Positions 48,536 through 60,010 of a stretch of 64,000 nucleotides of DNA are shown one piece after another (positions within the stretch are counted from its first letter, which is position 1; each line of letters opens with the position of its first letter). This DNA is from Artemisia argyi (lineage: Eukaryota; Streptophyta; Magnoliopsida; Asterales; Asteraceae). The stretch covers positions 14,059,897 through 14,123,896 of the forward strand of contig CM060684.1 of assembly GCA_030686995.1 (NCBI GenBank). The letters run 5' to 3'. The translations under genes were made by a program, and so were the position numbers. The notes beneath the pieces were generated by a model, which made no database searches, had not been told where the DNA came from, and worked only from the letters and a program-made list of their open reading frames with translations.

Positions 48536-49342
48536 CTAAGATTTCTACATCTAACCAATTTGATGTGGCACTAAGAAGATGACTTCTGATGTGGCTAGTT
48601 CTAGTGGTACTAAGATTTCTACATCTAACCAATTTGATGCTCTTAATATGGATGATACGAATGCGTTTGGTATTCTTACTTATGACACCAACAAGGATGT
48701 GGATGCTGGCCGTACAATGGAAGTTAATGAGGATGAGTCAGTTAAGACTGGTACTACACCACAAGAACCGCTTGTGAGTGATTCAATGGGAACTAAGGAA
48801 GTTGGTTCTACTTCTATAGTTGAGAAAATTAGTAAGCTTGAAAAGCTACTTATCGATGGGAAAACTACTCTTGTGGATGATGAAGGTCATCCTATTCCGT
48901 CTACCTCTGTCACTAATAGGGCTAACCCATTTTCTAAGGTGGGTGAGGTTGTGGTTTCTGATAGTGATGAGGATGAGGTTCTTAACACGTTCGACGAATC
49001 TGCAAATCTTTTTGGTGGAGGTCATGAGCGTGAAGATGAGTTTGATGACTATGATGATTACTCGAAGCAAATTTATGATCTTCCTGGGAATTTGGATGCT
49101 CTTAATGCCATTTATGGCTTTAATCTCCAAGGTCGTAGGAAGTAGTTTATATTTTTGTCCGAGTCTTTCAATATTATGTGGTAGTGGTTTTGTTTTCTTG
49201 TCTAGAAATAGGAAGTATCTTGTTATGTAAGTTTTTCGCCTATGTAACGGGCTAAGATATGGGATTCACCCATATCCGTTGTACTTAAATGTTTTTTGGA
49301 GTAATATATTTACCGGGTCGTTGACCTTTTACCAAAAAAAAA
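48536..49342 (+). mobile_element. ORF1-only L1-type retroposon
   Basis: Flanked by a perfect 15-bp target duplication acatatatatgtgta (48521-48535, 49343-49357) and ending in a short A tail. It has one ORF (48579-49145), a 3' region with gtaatatatttaccgggtcg and gacctttaccA(n), and no reverse-transcriptase region. A relative with a similar 3' end lies at 50276-51072. A 30-bp block tactaagatttctacatcta.. occurs twice at its 5' side (48534 and 48608). Confidence 0.85.
48579..49145 (+). CDS. C-terminal part of a LINE ORF1 (gag-like) protein
   Basis: 188 codons, intact. It contains NQFDALNMDDTNAF, a central ANPFSKVGEVVVSDSDEDEV block shared with the ORF1 fragment at 50276, an acidic stretch DEFDDYDDYSKQIYDLPG and the ending LNAIYGFNLQGRRK. 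In plant L1 elements this region follows the RNA-binding part (DUF4283 and zinc knuckle) of ORF1, which is absent here. The start chosen is the first ATG inside the element. It might bind the LINE machinery, but no function is shown. Confidence 0.6.
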   Translation: MTSDVASSSGTKISTSNQFDALNMDDTNAFGILTYDTNKDVDAGRTMEVNEDESVKTGTTPQEPLVSDSMGTKEVGSTSIVEKISKLEKLLIDGKTTLVDDEGHPIPSTSVTNRANPFSKVGEVVVSDSDEDEVLNTFDESANLFGGGHEREDEFDDYDDYSKQIYDLPGNLDALNAIYGFNLQGRRK

Positions 49343-49357
49343 ACATATATATGTGTA

Positions 49358-49765
49358 TATGCCACCTCTAGCATTTGGCTTTCACTGTTGAAAGGGCATG
49401 ACGAAGTACCAAAACAATGGAATACTTTAGACTTGTTTGTGTGAAAAGTATTTACTTTTAACAAAAATGAGGTACAAACAAAAGCCAACAACGATGAATT
49501 TATCCAGTTTCGTGGTCACATTTTTTCCAAATCACTTTTTTATTAGTACAAAAAATAAAACGAATAAGATGATAAACGAACGACAAAATTGTTGGCAAGT
49601 AAAACGTGTTTATCGTATTCATGGCTTATGATCAACTACATGTTATTAGTTGCTACTTCTGGCAATAATTAGACATACGCGATTATACTGCCTTGTTATG
49701 TCAAATACAATGTTATGGATACCACACTAACTTATGGGATAAGTGGATATTTAAAATGTTATAGA
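49358..49765. other. Spacer between two LINE insertions
   Basis: No gene or bounded element recognised. Confidence 0.4.
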
Positions 49766-49770
49766 TTAGG

Positions 49771-49808
<38 letters not shown>

Positions 49809-50275
49809 AAAAGCAAAGATAAATATATTAAAGCACTAAAGAAACAACTATCCCACATGGGCTCTAAGACGGAGCACCAAGCAAAAACAAAAAATCTAAA
49901 AGGTAACCAAATTAATAACCAAAAAACTACACTACCATATCTGGACACATCTACAGCTCCATGAGGATTCAAAACCCATCCGCACCACTTCAGGTTGGAA
50001 CGAGAACATATATTGGAAATCCAAAGAAGAGAAAGTCTTTGTATAAATGGGAAAATGTCTTCTTGTCTGACACTATCCGCATCATGTAGGGAAGCATGCA
50101 ACATCCGATTTCTCCAATGCCATATAGACCACAGAGCAACATAATAAACCCATGTAGAGACTTTGAAACCAATTTACTCTCAATAGAATCGATTTTTCCT
50201 AGAATTATATCTCGAAGAGAAGCATCTGTCGTTGAGCGAATCCTCCACCAACTCCATATTTTTGACCAAACATAA
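49771..50275 (-). mobile_element. 5'-truncated L1-type LINE, end of ORF2 and 3' UTR
   Basis: The minus strand reads the C-terminal zf-RVT region of an L1 reverse transcriptase: KIWSWWRIRSTTDASLRDII, then in another frame YVALWSIWHWRNRMLHASLH and NEDIFP-like EDIFPFIQRLSLLW, followed by a short tail and poly(A) (T run 49771-49807 on the plus strand). Frame changes show it is dead. No catalytic RT region is retained. Confidence 0.75.
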
Positions 50276-51072
50276 AAAAAATAGTTTTGATGTGCTTATG
50301 AAGCAAGATTCTATTTTGGAATGTGTGATTGATTCTACATGTGCTACTAAAATCGCCCAAGGCAATATTACTCTCAGGAGCACATGTAGGATCAATCAAA
50401 CTTTCCAAAATAAAACCTTGCTCCATAAGCACATCAAAACTATTTTTCAAATAAAAAAGGTTAGTTCTGGTAATATTCCTAGTTCTTCTAATGTGGAAGA
50501 AAAAGGAAAAAGGGTAGGTAATCCATTTTCTAAAGTTGGCGATGTGGTAGTCTCTGATAGTGAGGATGATGATGAGGTGTTGGATTATGCCAACGTAACT
50601 AATTATTCTAGTCGTGAAGGGAACCCGAAGAGTCTTGTGGAGCAATGGAGAGATGATACATACGGCTACAATACTTATGACGATTGTTACTTTGACGATT
50701 GTGGTCTCTCTACAACCGAACTAAAGGCTGCTGGGCATCCCTGACATCAGACTTGGATATGTTCTTCTTCTTTTGATTTGCATAGATTTTGATGTGTCTT
50801 AGTTTATGCTAGTTCATGTTTGGTAGTTTAGTTGTTTGTAGCTAGTTAATTGTTTGTGTCCTGTCATAAATGATCTAGTCATAAATGATCTATTGGTTGC
50901 TCAAACAATTGCTTGAGGTTAATGTGGTACTTCAACCATATTTCATTGTACTTAACAGTTAGTTTTTTTTTGTTTTTTTGTTTTTTTTTTGTTTTTTTTT
51001 TTTTTTTTTTTTTTTTTGTGTGTAATATATTTCACCAGGTGGAGACCCTTTAGCAAAAAAAAAAAAAAAAGT
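50276..51072 (+). mobile_element. L1-type ORF1 fragment with inverted 5' segment
   Basis: Begins at the head of the minus-strand LINE. 50277-50355 encodes NSFDVLMKQDSILE.. and is followed by its own diverged inverted copy (50370-50455, minus-strand NSFDVLMEQGFILES). The frame then continues with VGNPFSKVGDVVVSDSEDDD, an acidic tail and a stop at 50742-50744. The 3' region ends taatatatttcaccaggtgg then cctttagcA(n) (A tail 51055-51072), closely like the element at 48536. The ORF of 170 codons at 50232-50744 is therefore a patchwork. Confidence 0.6.
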
Positions 51073-51198
51073 TTAGATCATCACAATGTTATGCATAAAC
51101 ACTTTTACTTCGTACATATATAAGTACGTTTATACATCCTAGTTCCTAACGTTCATACCTTTGCAAAAATGCCAAACAATAATTAAAAGACTTTTGAC

Positions 51199-51620
51199 CA
51201 ATGTTATAAAAGGCGTGAGGCGTGGCGTGGTGGCATGACCGCGCCTCAATCTTTACGCGCCATGGCGGAGCCTTTGCGTTTTTTAAGACGTTACTAAAGC
51301 GGCAAAAATATTTATAGATTTATGTATTTATAATTTTAGATCACATTACTCGTACTATATTAGATATTTACACTACTACTTACTATATCAAATAGCCCAA
51401 ATTCAAAATACTAGTTCAAAGAAAAAAGAATAAAAATAATAATAATAATAAATTTAAAAAAAAAAAAAAAAATGAACCGGTTCAAAAAGTGGCGCCACGC
51501 TTTACCAAAAGGCGCGTCTTTTCTTGCCTTATTTCACGCCGTTTTGCGCCACGTATAGATCAGCCGCCAAGTTCCAATTCATGACGGCGATCACGCTTTG
51601 GCGCGCCTTTTAGAACACTG
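51199..51620. mobile_element. hAT superfamily non-autonomous element
   Basis: TIRs CAATGTTATAAAAGGCG and CAGTGTTCTAAAAGGCG (complement of the right end) match at 15 of 17 positions. A perfect 8-bp target duplication cttttgac lies at 51191-51198 and 51621-51628. The 422-bp interior is rich in ggcg/cgcc words near both ends and holds no ORF. Confidence 0.92.
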
Positions 51621-51731
51621 CTTTTGACACAACTTTAACCCGAGGATATAGTGATATACAAATAATGATGGAAGAGGTACAGTGGCAGTGTGGCACTGTT
51701 GCTCGTACAGTGGCCCATGTTAATGCTTTTA

Positions 51732-52120
51732 GGCCACTAGGCAAGGAAGTGATACTATCACCTATTGGGCCCACATCATCAATTCACTCCTTGCCCCTCA
51801 CTACAACTCACGCGCTAAGCACAGAAATCAAAACTATATTCGGTGAACACTTCACCAAATGGAAAAGCAAAAAACTTGGGCCCCATGTGTACCTTTTTTA
51901 TTTAAATTATTTTGTGTGTAAGTGTGTGTGTGGGGGGGGGGGGTATTTAGTGGGGTATATTTTCATAAAATGGGTATTTAATTAAATGTGAAGTTAAATG
52001 TGATGATAGTTTCCCTTGCCCTCCAAAAGGTGAAGAGTGATGTAGGGAAGTGAGAGGAGAGAGAAAACTGATGTGGCGCTCATGTGTATGATGAAGGTGT
52101 AGTCCCCTTGCCTACTAGCC
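51732..52120. mobile_element. Tourist-like (PIF/Harbinger) MITE
   Basis: Ends ggccactaggcaagg and ggctagtaggcaagg (complement) match at 13 of 15, flanked by tta at 51729-51731 and 52121-52123. A ggggggggggg tract lies at 51932-51942. Any ORF inside is incidental. Confidence 0.75.
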
Positions 52121-52123
52121 TTA

Positions 52124-53003
52124 CTTTCTTGTACATCGGGTGAAAGTGGGGACACGTTAACAATACACCTCCTCTTTTACAACTAATACACCCCCTAGCG
52201 TATATGTACGAAGTGTCACTTTCAACAAAGTGTCGCTTTTACCATCCATTTTCTCGCTTTCAGCCTTTTATTTATTTATTTATTTATTTATTTTGTATTT
52301 TGTTTATTTTGTGTTGCCGTGTTTTCTTTTTTCGTATTTTGTGTATTTTGTGTTATTGACAATTTTTTTTATAACTAACATATTCTAATTTACTTTACGA
52401 CATAAAAATGTTTCTATTAATAAAACGGTAACATGTAACAAGTGCAATAACTTTATAAAATACGGATTTATCTATTTTTGTAATTGTTTTTCTAAATACG
52501 TTCTAAAAGTAATTAGTGATAATAATTAAAATGAAGATAGAATGTAAAACAATTACTTCAAAATACGAGTTCTAAAAAGTAATTAGTGATAGTAATTAGG
52601 GATATGGGGTGTAATTTTGTCTTTTAGTAAGTGATAGAGGGTGTTTTGACATAACATATTGGTCCTCTACATCTAAGGGTATCCCCAACATGACCCGTGA
52701 AAGTGTGAAACATAGTACGGAGTAATAATAATACAGTATAATATTTGCGGATGTCTACTTCGTCTTTTACCCTTTTGCACAATAGACAAATACACCATAT
52801 GGAAAACACGAAGATTGAAGGTTGACAAGTCCCTTTTAGCTGCAAAAGTTTCTTTTAATACGAGTAATACCATATCAATGTTCCAAATCTTATTATTTAA
52901 TACTTTTTAAATACACATAGTTATACTTTATTATTTTTCTTGGTATAAAAGTCAAAAATTGGTCACATAATACAAGCAAAAATAAATAATGCATTATCTA
53001 ATA
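52124..53003. other. Spacer with a (TTTA)n microsatellite
   Basis: (TTTA)6 at about 52267-52293; otherwise AT-rich without a recognised gene. Confidence 0.5.
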
Positions 53004-53258
53004 CTACCTCCGTTCCAAAATTATTGTCCCTTATTGACTTTTTCGGTCTTTACTTTTCAACTTTAACCTTAAATATTTTTGTTTATATTACATAATACTT
53101 GATACAAAATATATGAACGAATTGAGTTTTAAATGTATTTTCATTTGATATAATTTTTATAAAAAATTGTATAACACAAACAAAAATATTTATAGTCAAA
53201 GTTGAGAAAGAAAGACCGAAAAAGTCAATATGAGACAATAATTTTGGGACGGAGGGAG
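53004..53258. mobile_element. Stowaway MITE (Tc1/mariner-type)
   Basis: Ends ctacctccgttccaaaatta and its complement (taattttgggacggagggag), flanked by TA at 53002-53003 and 53259-53260. 255 bp, no ORF. The ctccctcYgtcccaaaa start is diagnostic of Stowaway elements. Confidence 0.95.
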
Positions 53259-53889
53259 TATCATCTTTGAATGTATGTATTTTCTTGTCGGATACAATAA
53301 TAAGGGGGGGGGGGTAGTGGACTCGGTATAGGGTTCAGTTTGGCCTATACCGAGCGGCATCACCAATGCCGCACCATCGGCATGGTTGAATCGGCAAGAC
53401 AATCGGTGTGTGATACCGACGAAGCATGGCATGGAGGTTTAAAAATGTAGCCATTATTCCCTTTAATGATTTGACCGTTTGGTATTAAAACCCAAAAAAA
53501 AAAAAAAAAAAAAAAAAATCCTTTAAAAATCAATTAAACTTTCAAAGATCATAGCTAGCACTTCTAAACTTTCAACACTAATGTAAAAGATCAAGTAAAA
53601 ATTAAACTATGGTTGGTGTTCTTGGTGTTAATGCGTACGGAAAGAGAGGGAGACAAAAGAGATACGAAAGTTGTTATTTCTTTTTGCATGTACAAAGAAT
53701 GATAAGCAACTTAGCTAGGTGTATAAAAAGGATAGAGTTACACTTATCTAAATCAAGTGATTAGTGTGTTTGATGTATAAAATGTGGCATCATGAGGTAT
53801 AATAGAATATTTTGTGTCTATCTTGCATAGATATTTGTAGTGTAATGATAGTTTAGTGATTAGATGGTATAGTTTCATCCTAGTAATTA
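53259..53889. other. Spacer
   Basis: A G run (53305-53315), a GC-richer patch with cggcat / atgccg words (53330-53420) and a poly(A) (53491-53517). No gene. Confidence 0.4.
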
Positions 53890-54080
53890 AAAACGTAATG
53901 CTCTTAAGTCATGAAATTTAAAATCGAGTAACGTAAAAATATAAAACTTATAAAAATGTTAAAACTTATCAATATACTCTATACTAGTATATTAGATAAG
54001 TGATAAGTTTAACGGAGAGTGTAAACGTTGTTAAAACCTAGAAACATTGGTTAAACACCGTTACCATACATCGATAACTA
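53890..54080 (-). repeat. Old inverted LTR fragment
   Basis: Its reverse complement resembles 54770-54930 inside the solo LTR (shared ttaaaacttatcaatatact and aagtcatgaaatttaaaa-like words). It is therefore a diverged relative in opposite orientation. Confidence 0.5.
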
Positions 54081-54284
54081 GTGATTTCCTGTTTTTTTTC
54101 TAAGTATTATGTAATTTTCTTTGAATTATTAATGAAATATAATGTTTTTATTAAATTGTTTAATATAATTATTAATATAAAAAATAAAAAATAAAATTAG
54201 TTAAGACATGGAATCATGGTTGCCACTTAAAAAGTATGGTGAGGCATGGTTGAATCATGAAATGAGGTGACAGGATATTATTGG

Positions 54285-56948
54285 TGTAGCAACCTATAAA
54301 TTTTCATATGACAAAATGACTATTTTGCCCTTTGACTTTGACTTTTGACTATTTGACTTTTATCGTAACATAAAAGCAACTATTGTAACCGGTAGTTAAC
54401 CGGTAAATATTTCCAAGTTAAATAATTCATTCTACTTTGAATTATTACTCTCTAAACGTTTTCATTCATCTCTGTCTATTTGACGAGAAGATATCTCGCA
54501 AAACGTGAAAATAGCTCACAACGCGTACCGACTCAAAAATAAACTCAACAAGCAAATTGATTTGATTATTATTATTATTTTTATATTTAAATTACTTTTA
54601 TAGTAATCACGAAAGTTTAACCGTGTAAACTTTCCTCACGACCAACACAAGACTATGATAAGTCTATGTGTTCAAAATACTCAAATCTCACTAATAATCA
54701 TATTTTATATGAGCTATTCTCATTATGTCATCTTTACGTGAGCATTCTACTTCTTACATAATACGCGTGCTGAAACCTACATTATTAGGTTTCAACAACG
54801 TATACACACTCTGTTAAACTTATTACACTCTTAATATACTTAGTTGAGTATATTGATAAGTTTTAATATTTTTGTAAGTATTACATTTTTAGGTTGCTTG
54901 GTTTTAAGTTTCGTGACTTAAAGACTTTGTGTTAGCAATTACCGGAATCAAACTACACATTATTGCTAAATTATACAAGGATAAGATCTAATCATTTTGG
55001 TCCACTACCTAACTGGAGCTCATAATATGTATATGGGCGTGCATGTTTTAGTGAAATGTTACTATATTAGAGTTAACTAAGAAATAATGTGCAAGTATAA
55101 AATATCTTGATTTCTTACCACGTGGCTTGACGTTAGTAATGCATGTGGTAGCCTTAAACTAAATAATACAACATACTCCTATTAGTGCCACGTCAAGCAG
55201 TAGTTAGGCTTTGTTGTAAAGTCTTAGATGCTAGCATTAGTGACTAATTGACTCAATGTCAAGACAAGTGTATCTAAGCTAAAATAGATGAATGACTCGT
55301 ACACTTATCCTTAGATTCTAAGTATGCTCGATAGTATCAAAAGCAGTTAGTCTCATTAACCTTGGTTGGCTCATCTAGTCTACAAACAAAAGAAAGATGA
55401 AGACCTAGGTGATCTCTACATAGCTCAAGAGTTGTTTTGGTGATTACAAGGTTAATATAAGAGATACACAAGACTAAGAGCTGAAGTAGAAGATTAAGTA
55501 CAAGATTTCATAAGGCTACAACAACTTGGGTAAAAGATTGGAAGACTAGTTGGTGATACAAAGACTTAGGCTAGTGGTTCTTGGGTTTTTGGTGATTTTC
55601 ATCCAAGAAAGTTGTAAGACTATATTTAGTTTTCATGTTTTTCATTCACTTTGATGTAATTCATATCTTGTACAAGTTTAATATGTAATAAGACTTGATT
55701 GATGTTGTACATAACTTAAAAGATGGATAAAACTTGTTAGAAATTCTTTTTGGTATAACTAGTTGAAACTAGTTATTGGTATTAAGTTTTAGTATGAAAT
55801 CATGAACCTTGGACTTAGAAAAACTTAAGAAACAGATGGAGGAAGTAAAAACTAGAACTTGAGCTTTTGAAGCACTTAAAAAGGACTTGTGGTTAAAAAG
55901 TTATGCTTGGGTAAAGATTACTAGAAGAAATATAGTGCGGAAACAACTGATCTGATTAATAAATGGCGATTTCGACCCTTTTCTGCTCCGAATCAGCAAA
56001 AATGTAAAACACAAACGTTGCTCAGAATGATGTTTTATACAAAAACTCGCGAGCACGTAACCTGAAAGTGAATAACTAAGGCTAGAAACTCCAGAAATCA
56101 ACTGGACCTGCAGTCATGGCTAAAGAGCTTTTGTGGCGTTTTAATTAACTGTTTACTACGGTGAGTTCATAGCCCCAAATTTTAATTAACTGTTTTATAA
56201 ACTCCTTGGGGGAGATACATGCCAAAACTTTTATTATGGACAATTACTTGAAATTTGAATGCTAGCCTTGATTGTATTATTGCATGCATGTCTAAGTTGT
56301 TTATGCCAAAAGTCCCCTTATCATGGACCACTAATCACTTGTTGTTGCGAGTGAGCGCAAATATTGTGGATAGGCCTATCGGGAGTGACGAAACCCGTTT
56401 GTGTTAATCATACAGTGGATATCACAAACGCACTATATTTGAATTCCTAGGTATACGGCATAGTACCTACACGGGGCAAATTGTTTAATATATATATCGT
56501 ACGGTGATATATATATATATATATACAGTCAGTCGTGCGTGCATGAGCTTAGAGCAATAATAATTATCAGGATGATAATTGCGCACATTGCAATTATACT
56601 ATGAACTTTATTGTCTATTACTGTAGTACAAACCTATGAATTCACTAAAACCTTTGTGTTGATTTTTTAGCATGTATTCTCAGGTACGAAAGGAATTAGC
56701 TGGCATGTGAAGGCGCACGGAAAACATTTTGAAGACGATGCATATTATCATTCGAAAAACTTTGCAACTTTAATGTTGTACATTTTGTAAACTTGTGGGA
56801 TCTCTTTGTAAACTCTGATATTTTAATCGAATGATAATTTATTTCAAAACATCTCTTTTAGAGTCGTTTTCTGTAACTTGTACTTTGAATTATGAAGTAA
56901 TACCCCGGTGACATAATCTTCCGCTGCGATAATTTTGGGGGTGTTACA
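54285..56948 (+). mobile_element. Solo LTR, 2.66 kb
   Basis: Starts tgtagcaacc, ends ggtgttaca, and is flanked by a perfect 5-bp target duplication attgg (54280-54284, 56949-56953). No internal region, primer-binding site or coding frame is present, so an LTR-LTR recombination has removed the rest. It is a different family from the chromovirus at 6-17 kb. A (TA)n stretch lies near 56508-56523. Orientation is inferred from the ends only. Size and ends suggest a Ty3/gypsy element. Confidence 0.85.
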
Positions 56949-57007
56949 ATTGGTTAGTGATGAATTTTGGGGGAGGCATCGTATCATGACTGACACCCAC
57001 CTAAAAA

Positions 57008-57221
57008 GGGTTTTTTTAATTTGTGCCATAGGGGCACAAGTTAAGCACACCAAAAGGACAGAAGGTCTCACGAAAAAATAAAAAAAAAAAAATTCTCAAG
57101 GACCCATAAATTTTGTAGGTCCCCTGAGTACTTTTTTGTACTTTTTTATGGGTCCCTAAGTACTTCTTGTACTTTTTTTATGTGTTTAACGTGTGCCTCA
57201 GGACACAAGTTAGAAAAACCC
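57008..57221. mobile_element. Small TIR element (MULE-like or unclassified)
   Basis: Left gggtttttttaatttgtgcc and right (complement) gggtttttctaacttgtgtc continue as inverted repeats for about 38 bp. The interior has repeated gtacttttttgtacttttt. The flanks taaaaa/taataaaaa may be a degraded target duplication. Confidence 0.6.
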
Positions 57222-58079
57222 TAATAAAAATAGCACCATGCTCTAAATCGTATATACGTAGTGAAGCTCAGTTTTGGGTTTGAGGTTGGATAGACTTAAT
57301 TTGTTTCCATCGTTTCTTCGTTTGTTTGTCCCAAATATGTGCTAAACATTGTACATTATAATAAAAGATATCCATCATTTTCACACATGATTTATGTCTT
57401 ATCATTGATTCATCTTTGCAAATACAGCCTTGGCCACGATTTACGTTTGTGGGAGACGCATAACTTAACCATAACCTCGAACGATTTGGTGATTGAAATA
57501 AGAAAGGAATAAGCATGTGTGGCTTTATAGTAAAAAATGTGGACTCCCATTCCTATGGCCAAAGTCATGAAGTATAGTGGTTTAATTTTTTCATAAAATC
57601 GAATACAACTCTAGTTCAAAAGCATTGTGGTTAGGTTATCACAAAAGCACTTAATTTGACTTACACATCTTAAAACACATAGTACTAAGACACATTGCGT
57701 TTCATTCTTGGTTCAGAATTTGAGAGAGCTTATAAGTTAGTATAGTATAATATAGGATGAGTAGGACATGTTTGTGGTTTTAAAATATACAAACCCTTGT
57801 TTGGTAAACTTATATTAAAAATCTTGCGTACATAAACCAATCCTCTACGAAATTAAAATGTAACGAGACCTAAATATGCTCAGTGATCAGTTGAATGAAA
57901 ATTTTATATGTGCCAAAAGATGCAATCAGAAACCTACCTACCTAACCAAACCTTTTATAATCATCCTCACTTTGTCTTTCACAACCATCTCACAAAACAA
58001 CTACTAACATTTTCTTTTTCACAAATCTTGAAACCAGTTACAAAGTTCAACAAGATCCATAAGACCATAACCATCTCAT
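57222..58079. other. Upstream region of copy III
   Basis: No gene recognised; probably promoter and leader of copy III toward its right end. Confidence 0.35.
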
Positions 58080-58102
58080 TAACAACAACAACAACAACAA
58101 CA
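58080..58102 (+). repeat. (AAC)n microsatellite
   Basis: Seven AAC triplets in the presumed leader of copy III. Confidence 0.9.
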
Positions 58103-58182
58103 TTTATAGGGCTTTTGATCATTCTCTCATCCCATCTCAAACAACATAAACATATCTAGGGTTCTTCCAAGTGCTGCTTAGC

Positions 58183-59670
58183 TTATGGCTTTTGATTTCT
58201 TTCAGTTGATCCAGCTCTTCTTCTTGTCCTGTGGACTAGACTATTTTCATAATAATAAACACAGGTTAGACATTCATTTTGTTTGTGATAAACACATCTA
58301 CGTTGTTATTTTTTTGATGTTAATAGGAAAATAGTAATTAATATGATGATTTATTATCTAGTTAAGAATTGAATCAGCTTACTTGTAGTTCATCAGTATT
58401 TTAGTTTGGCACACAACATAAAATATCTTGAGAAGTAAAACTAATAGAAATAATCTCAACAACCGTTTATATATAATTAAACCATAATATACGGATATAG
58501 CTTCATAAAGTACAAAATATTGACACAAAACATTTTTACTAATAGACCAAATTTATAGTTTAAACCGCCGGTTAAACCGTGACCCGGTGACTCAGCCGCG
58601 TCAATTTAAAAACCGGGTTTAAAACATTGGTTAGGATTTAGCACATGGAGTATTTTGTGATGTATTTTGTTCCTAGGGACCCAATCTTTTTAAGGGCTCT
58701 TTTTAATTGTGTTGTTAAGAAGTTGGGTCGACCCGTATTGTATTGTGTTTTGGTTCTATATATGTTAGTGATGTTACCTTAGAAAAATAAAAATAAAAAT
58801 TATATGGCTTTTATCAAAGGAAATACTGTACCCTCATAGACTTTTATTCATAAAGACACATCTAGTACTAACACATCCATAGCTACTTAGATGACTTTTA
58901 TCAAAGGAAATACCTCATAGAATATTACAACACTTTTATCCAAAGACAACTTCTATTTCTAAGACAGATAGTGATTTATCATGCTACTTTGTTTCCCTTT
59001 GACTGCATTCCTTGTATCAGCATACTTACTTCCCAATTTGAATCCTTTACTTTTATCCCCATTAGTTTGGTGATTGTGCTGCCTCCATCACATAACTCCT
59101 GAAGAGCCTAAAGATCCAAGGTGTGATGGAAGGTGTGATGGTGAATGTGGTGATGATTGCCATGTAGCTTTCCTACCTCAGGTAAGTTCTGCACTTTACT
59201 ATTAAAATATTGTAATGTAGTTACTAACCAGATGCAAAACACATATTTTTATTGTGTTAAAAAAACTTTAGTTTGGTAAATGGAAAAAGTATATACAATA
59301 GCTATCTTATAAAGTATTGTTATGATTATTGGAGCAACCGGGCAATACTAATGGAATCATAATATCCATTAGTATTTCTTAGCATTCTTTTAGTATTTCC
59401 CTTTCCTATTCCCTAGTATGAACCAAGAATTCCCTTGCTTTTTAAATCTGACTACTACAAAATTGGGTTCCATGCAATAGAAAAAGTCACTTTCATTTAT
59501 GTTTTATTGACACTGTATTTGTGTGTGTGCAGTATAGAGAGAGGTTTTGAAACCGGAAGTTGCTATATGCACATGTCAAATTAGCTATGGGAAAGGAGCA
59601 GGTGATGCATCTCGCAGTGAAAGTCCCGACCATGGCCGCCCAATTATTGATTCGTTAGCAACAAAAGTGT
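58183..59670 (+). pseudogene. Unknown multi-exon gene, copy III
   Basis: 58183-58264 matches the first recognised exon of copy II (atggcttttgatttctttca.., ..CGLDYFHNN) but lacks the CPA triplet region through a 4-bp difference. 59060-59179 corresponds to exon C; one frame is Cys-rich (CDGRCDGECGDDCH), but it is not the frame used in copy II and may be coincidental. The last exon starts at 59533 and carries TAG at its second codon, as in copy I. Exons A and B are not found. Intron 59180-59532 is nearly identical to copy I apart from the retroposon there. A decayed paralogue. Confidence 0.5.
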
Positions 59671-59885
59671 AGTTTTGTGTACATTGACTTTATCTAGTCA
59701 TCAATATCTCTTTATTTTTTTGTTCCATCATAGACATATCTTAAGGATATAGCGAGAATTTGGAATTCTGTGAGCTTCTTTCCTTTTGGGTGCCTTTGGC
59801 TCTTTAAAGTGCCAAAGAATGTATTATGAATATTATGTCACATTGTTACGAGGAACTGTCAGAACTTTGAATGCACAACCATTTA

Positions 59886-60010
59886 GAGCACAAGGTGCAA
59901 AGTTGAGCAAGAGGCTCCCCATTCGGGCCTCACCATGCCACATCACCAAAACACCTCAACATATTGATAAATAATTCCTTAAAAACTTAGGGTTGAAACG
60001 TAAGAGTAGA
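59886..60010 (+). mobile_element. Harbinger end fragment, same family as 33497-35418
   Basis: gagcacaaggtgcaaagttg..., then ggctccccattcgggcctca and ccacatcaccaaaacacctc, aligns with 33497-33575. It follows tta (59883-59885). Copy I at 17881-17900 shows the uninterrupted site (acaaccatttagactg). The right TIR is missing. Confidence 0.6.

Noticed and set aside
48846..49230. ORFs overlapping the LINE ORF1 in other frames or strand
   Set aside because: Shadows of the acidic ORF1 reading frame.
50205..50645. 146-codon minus-strand ORF
   Set aside because: It runs across an inverted LINE duplicate and changes source several times; not a gene.
57908..58159. 83-codon ORF upstream of copy III
   Set aside because: Thr-rich from an (AAC)n tract in a leader-like region; no counterpart in copy II.
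59101..59179. Cys-rich peptide CDGRCDGECGDDCH as evidence for a defensin-like gene
   Set aside because: The frame does not agree with the exon phases of copy II and is not conserved there.
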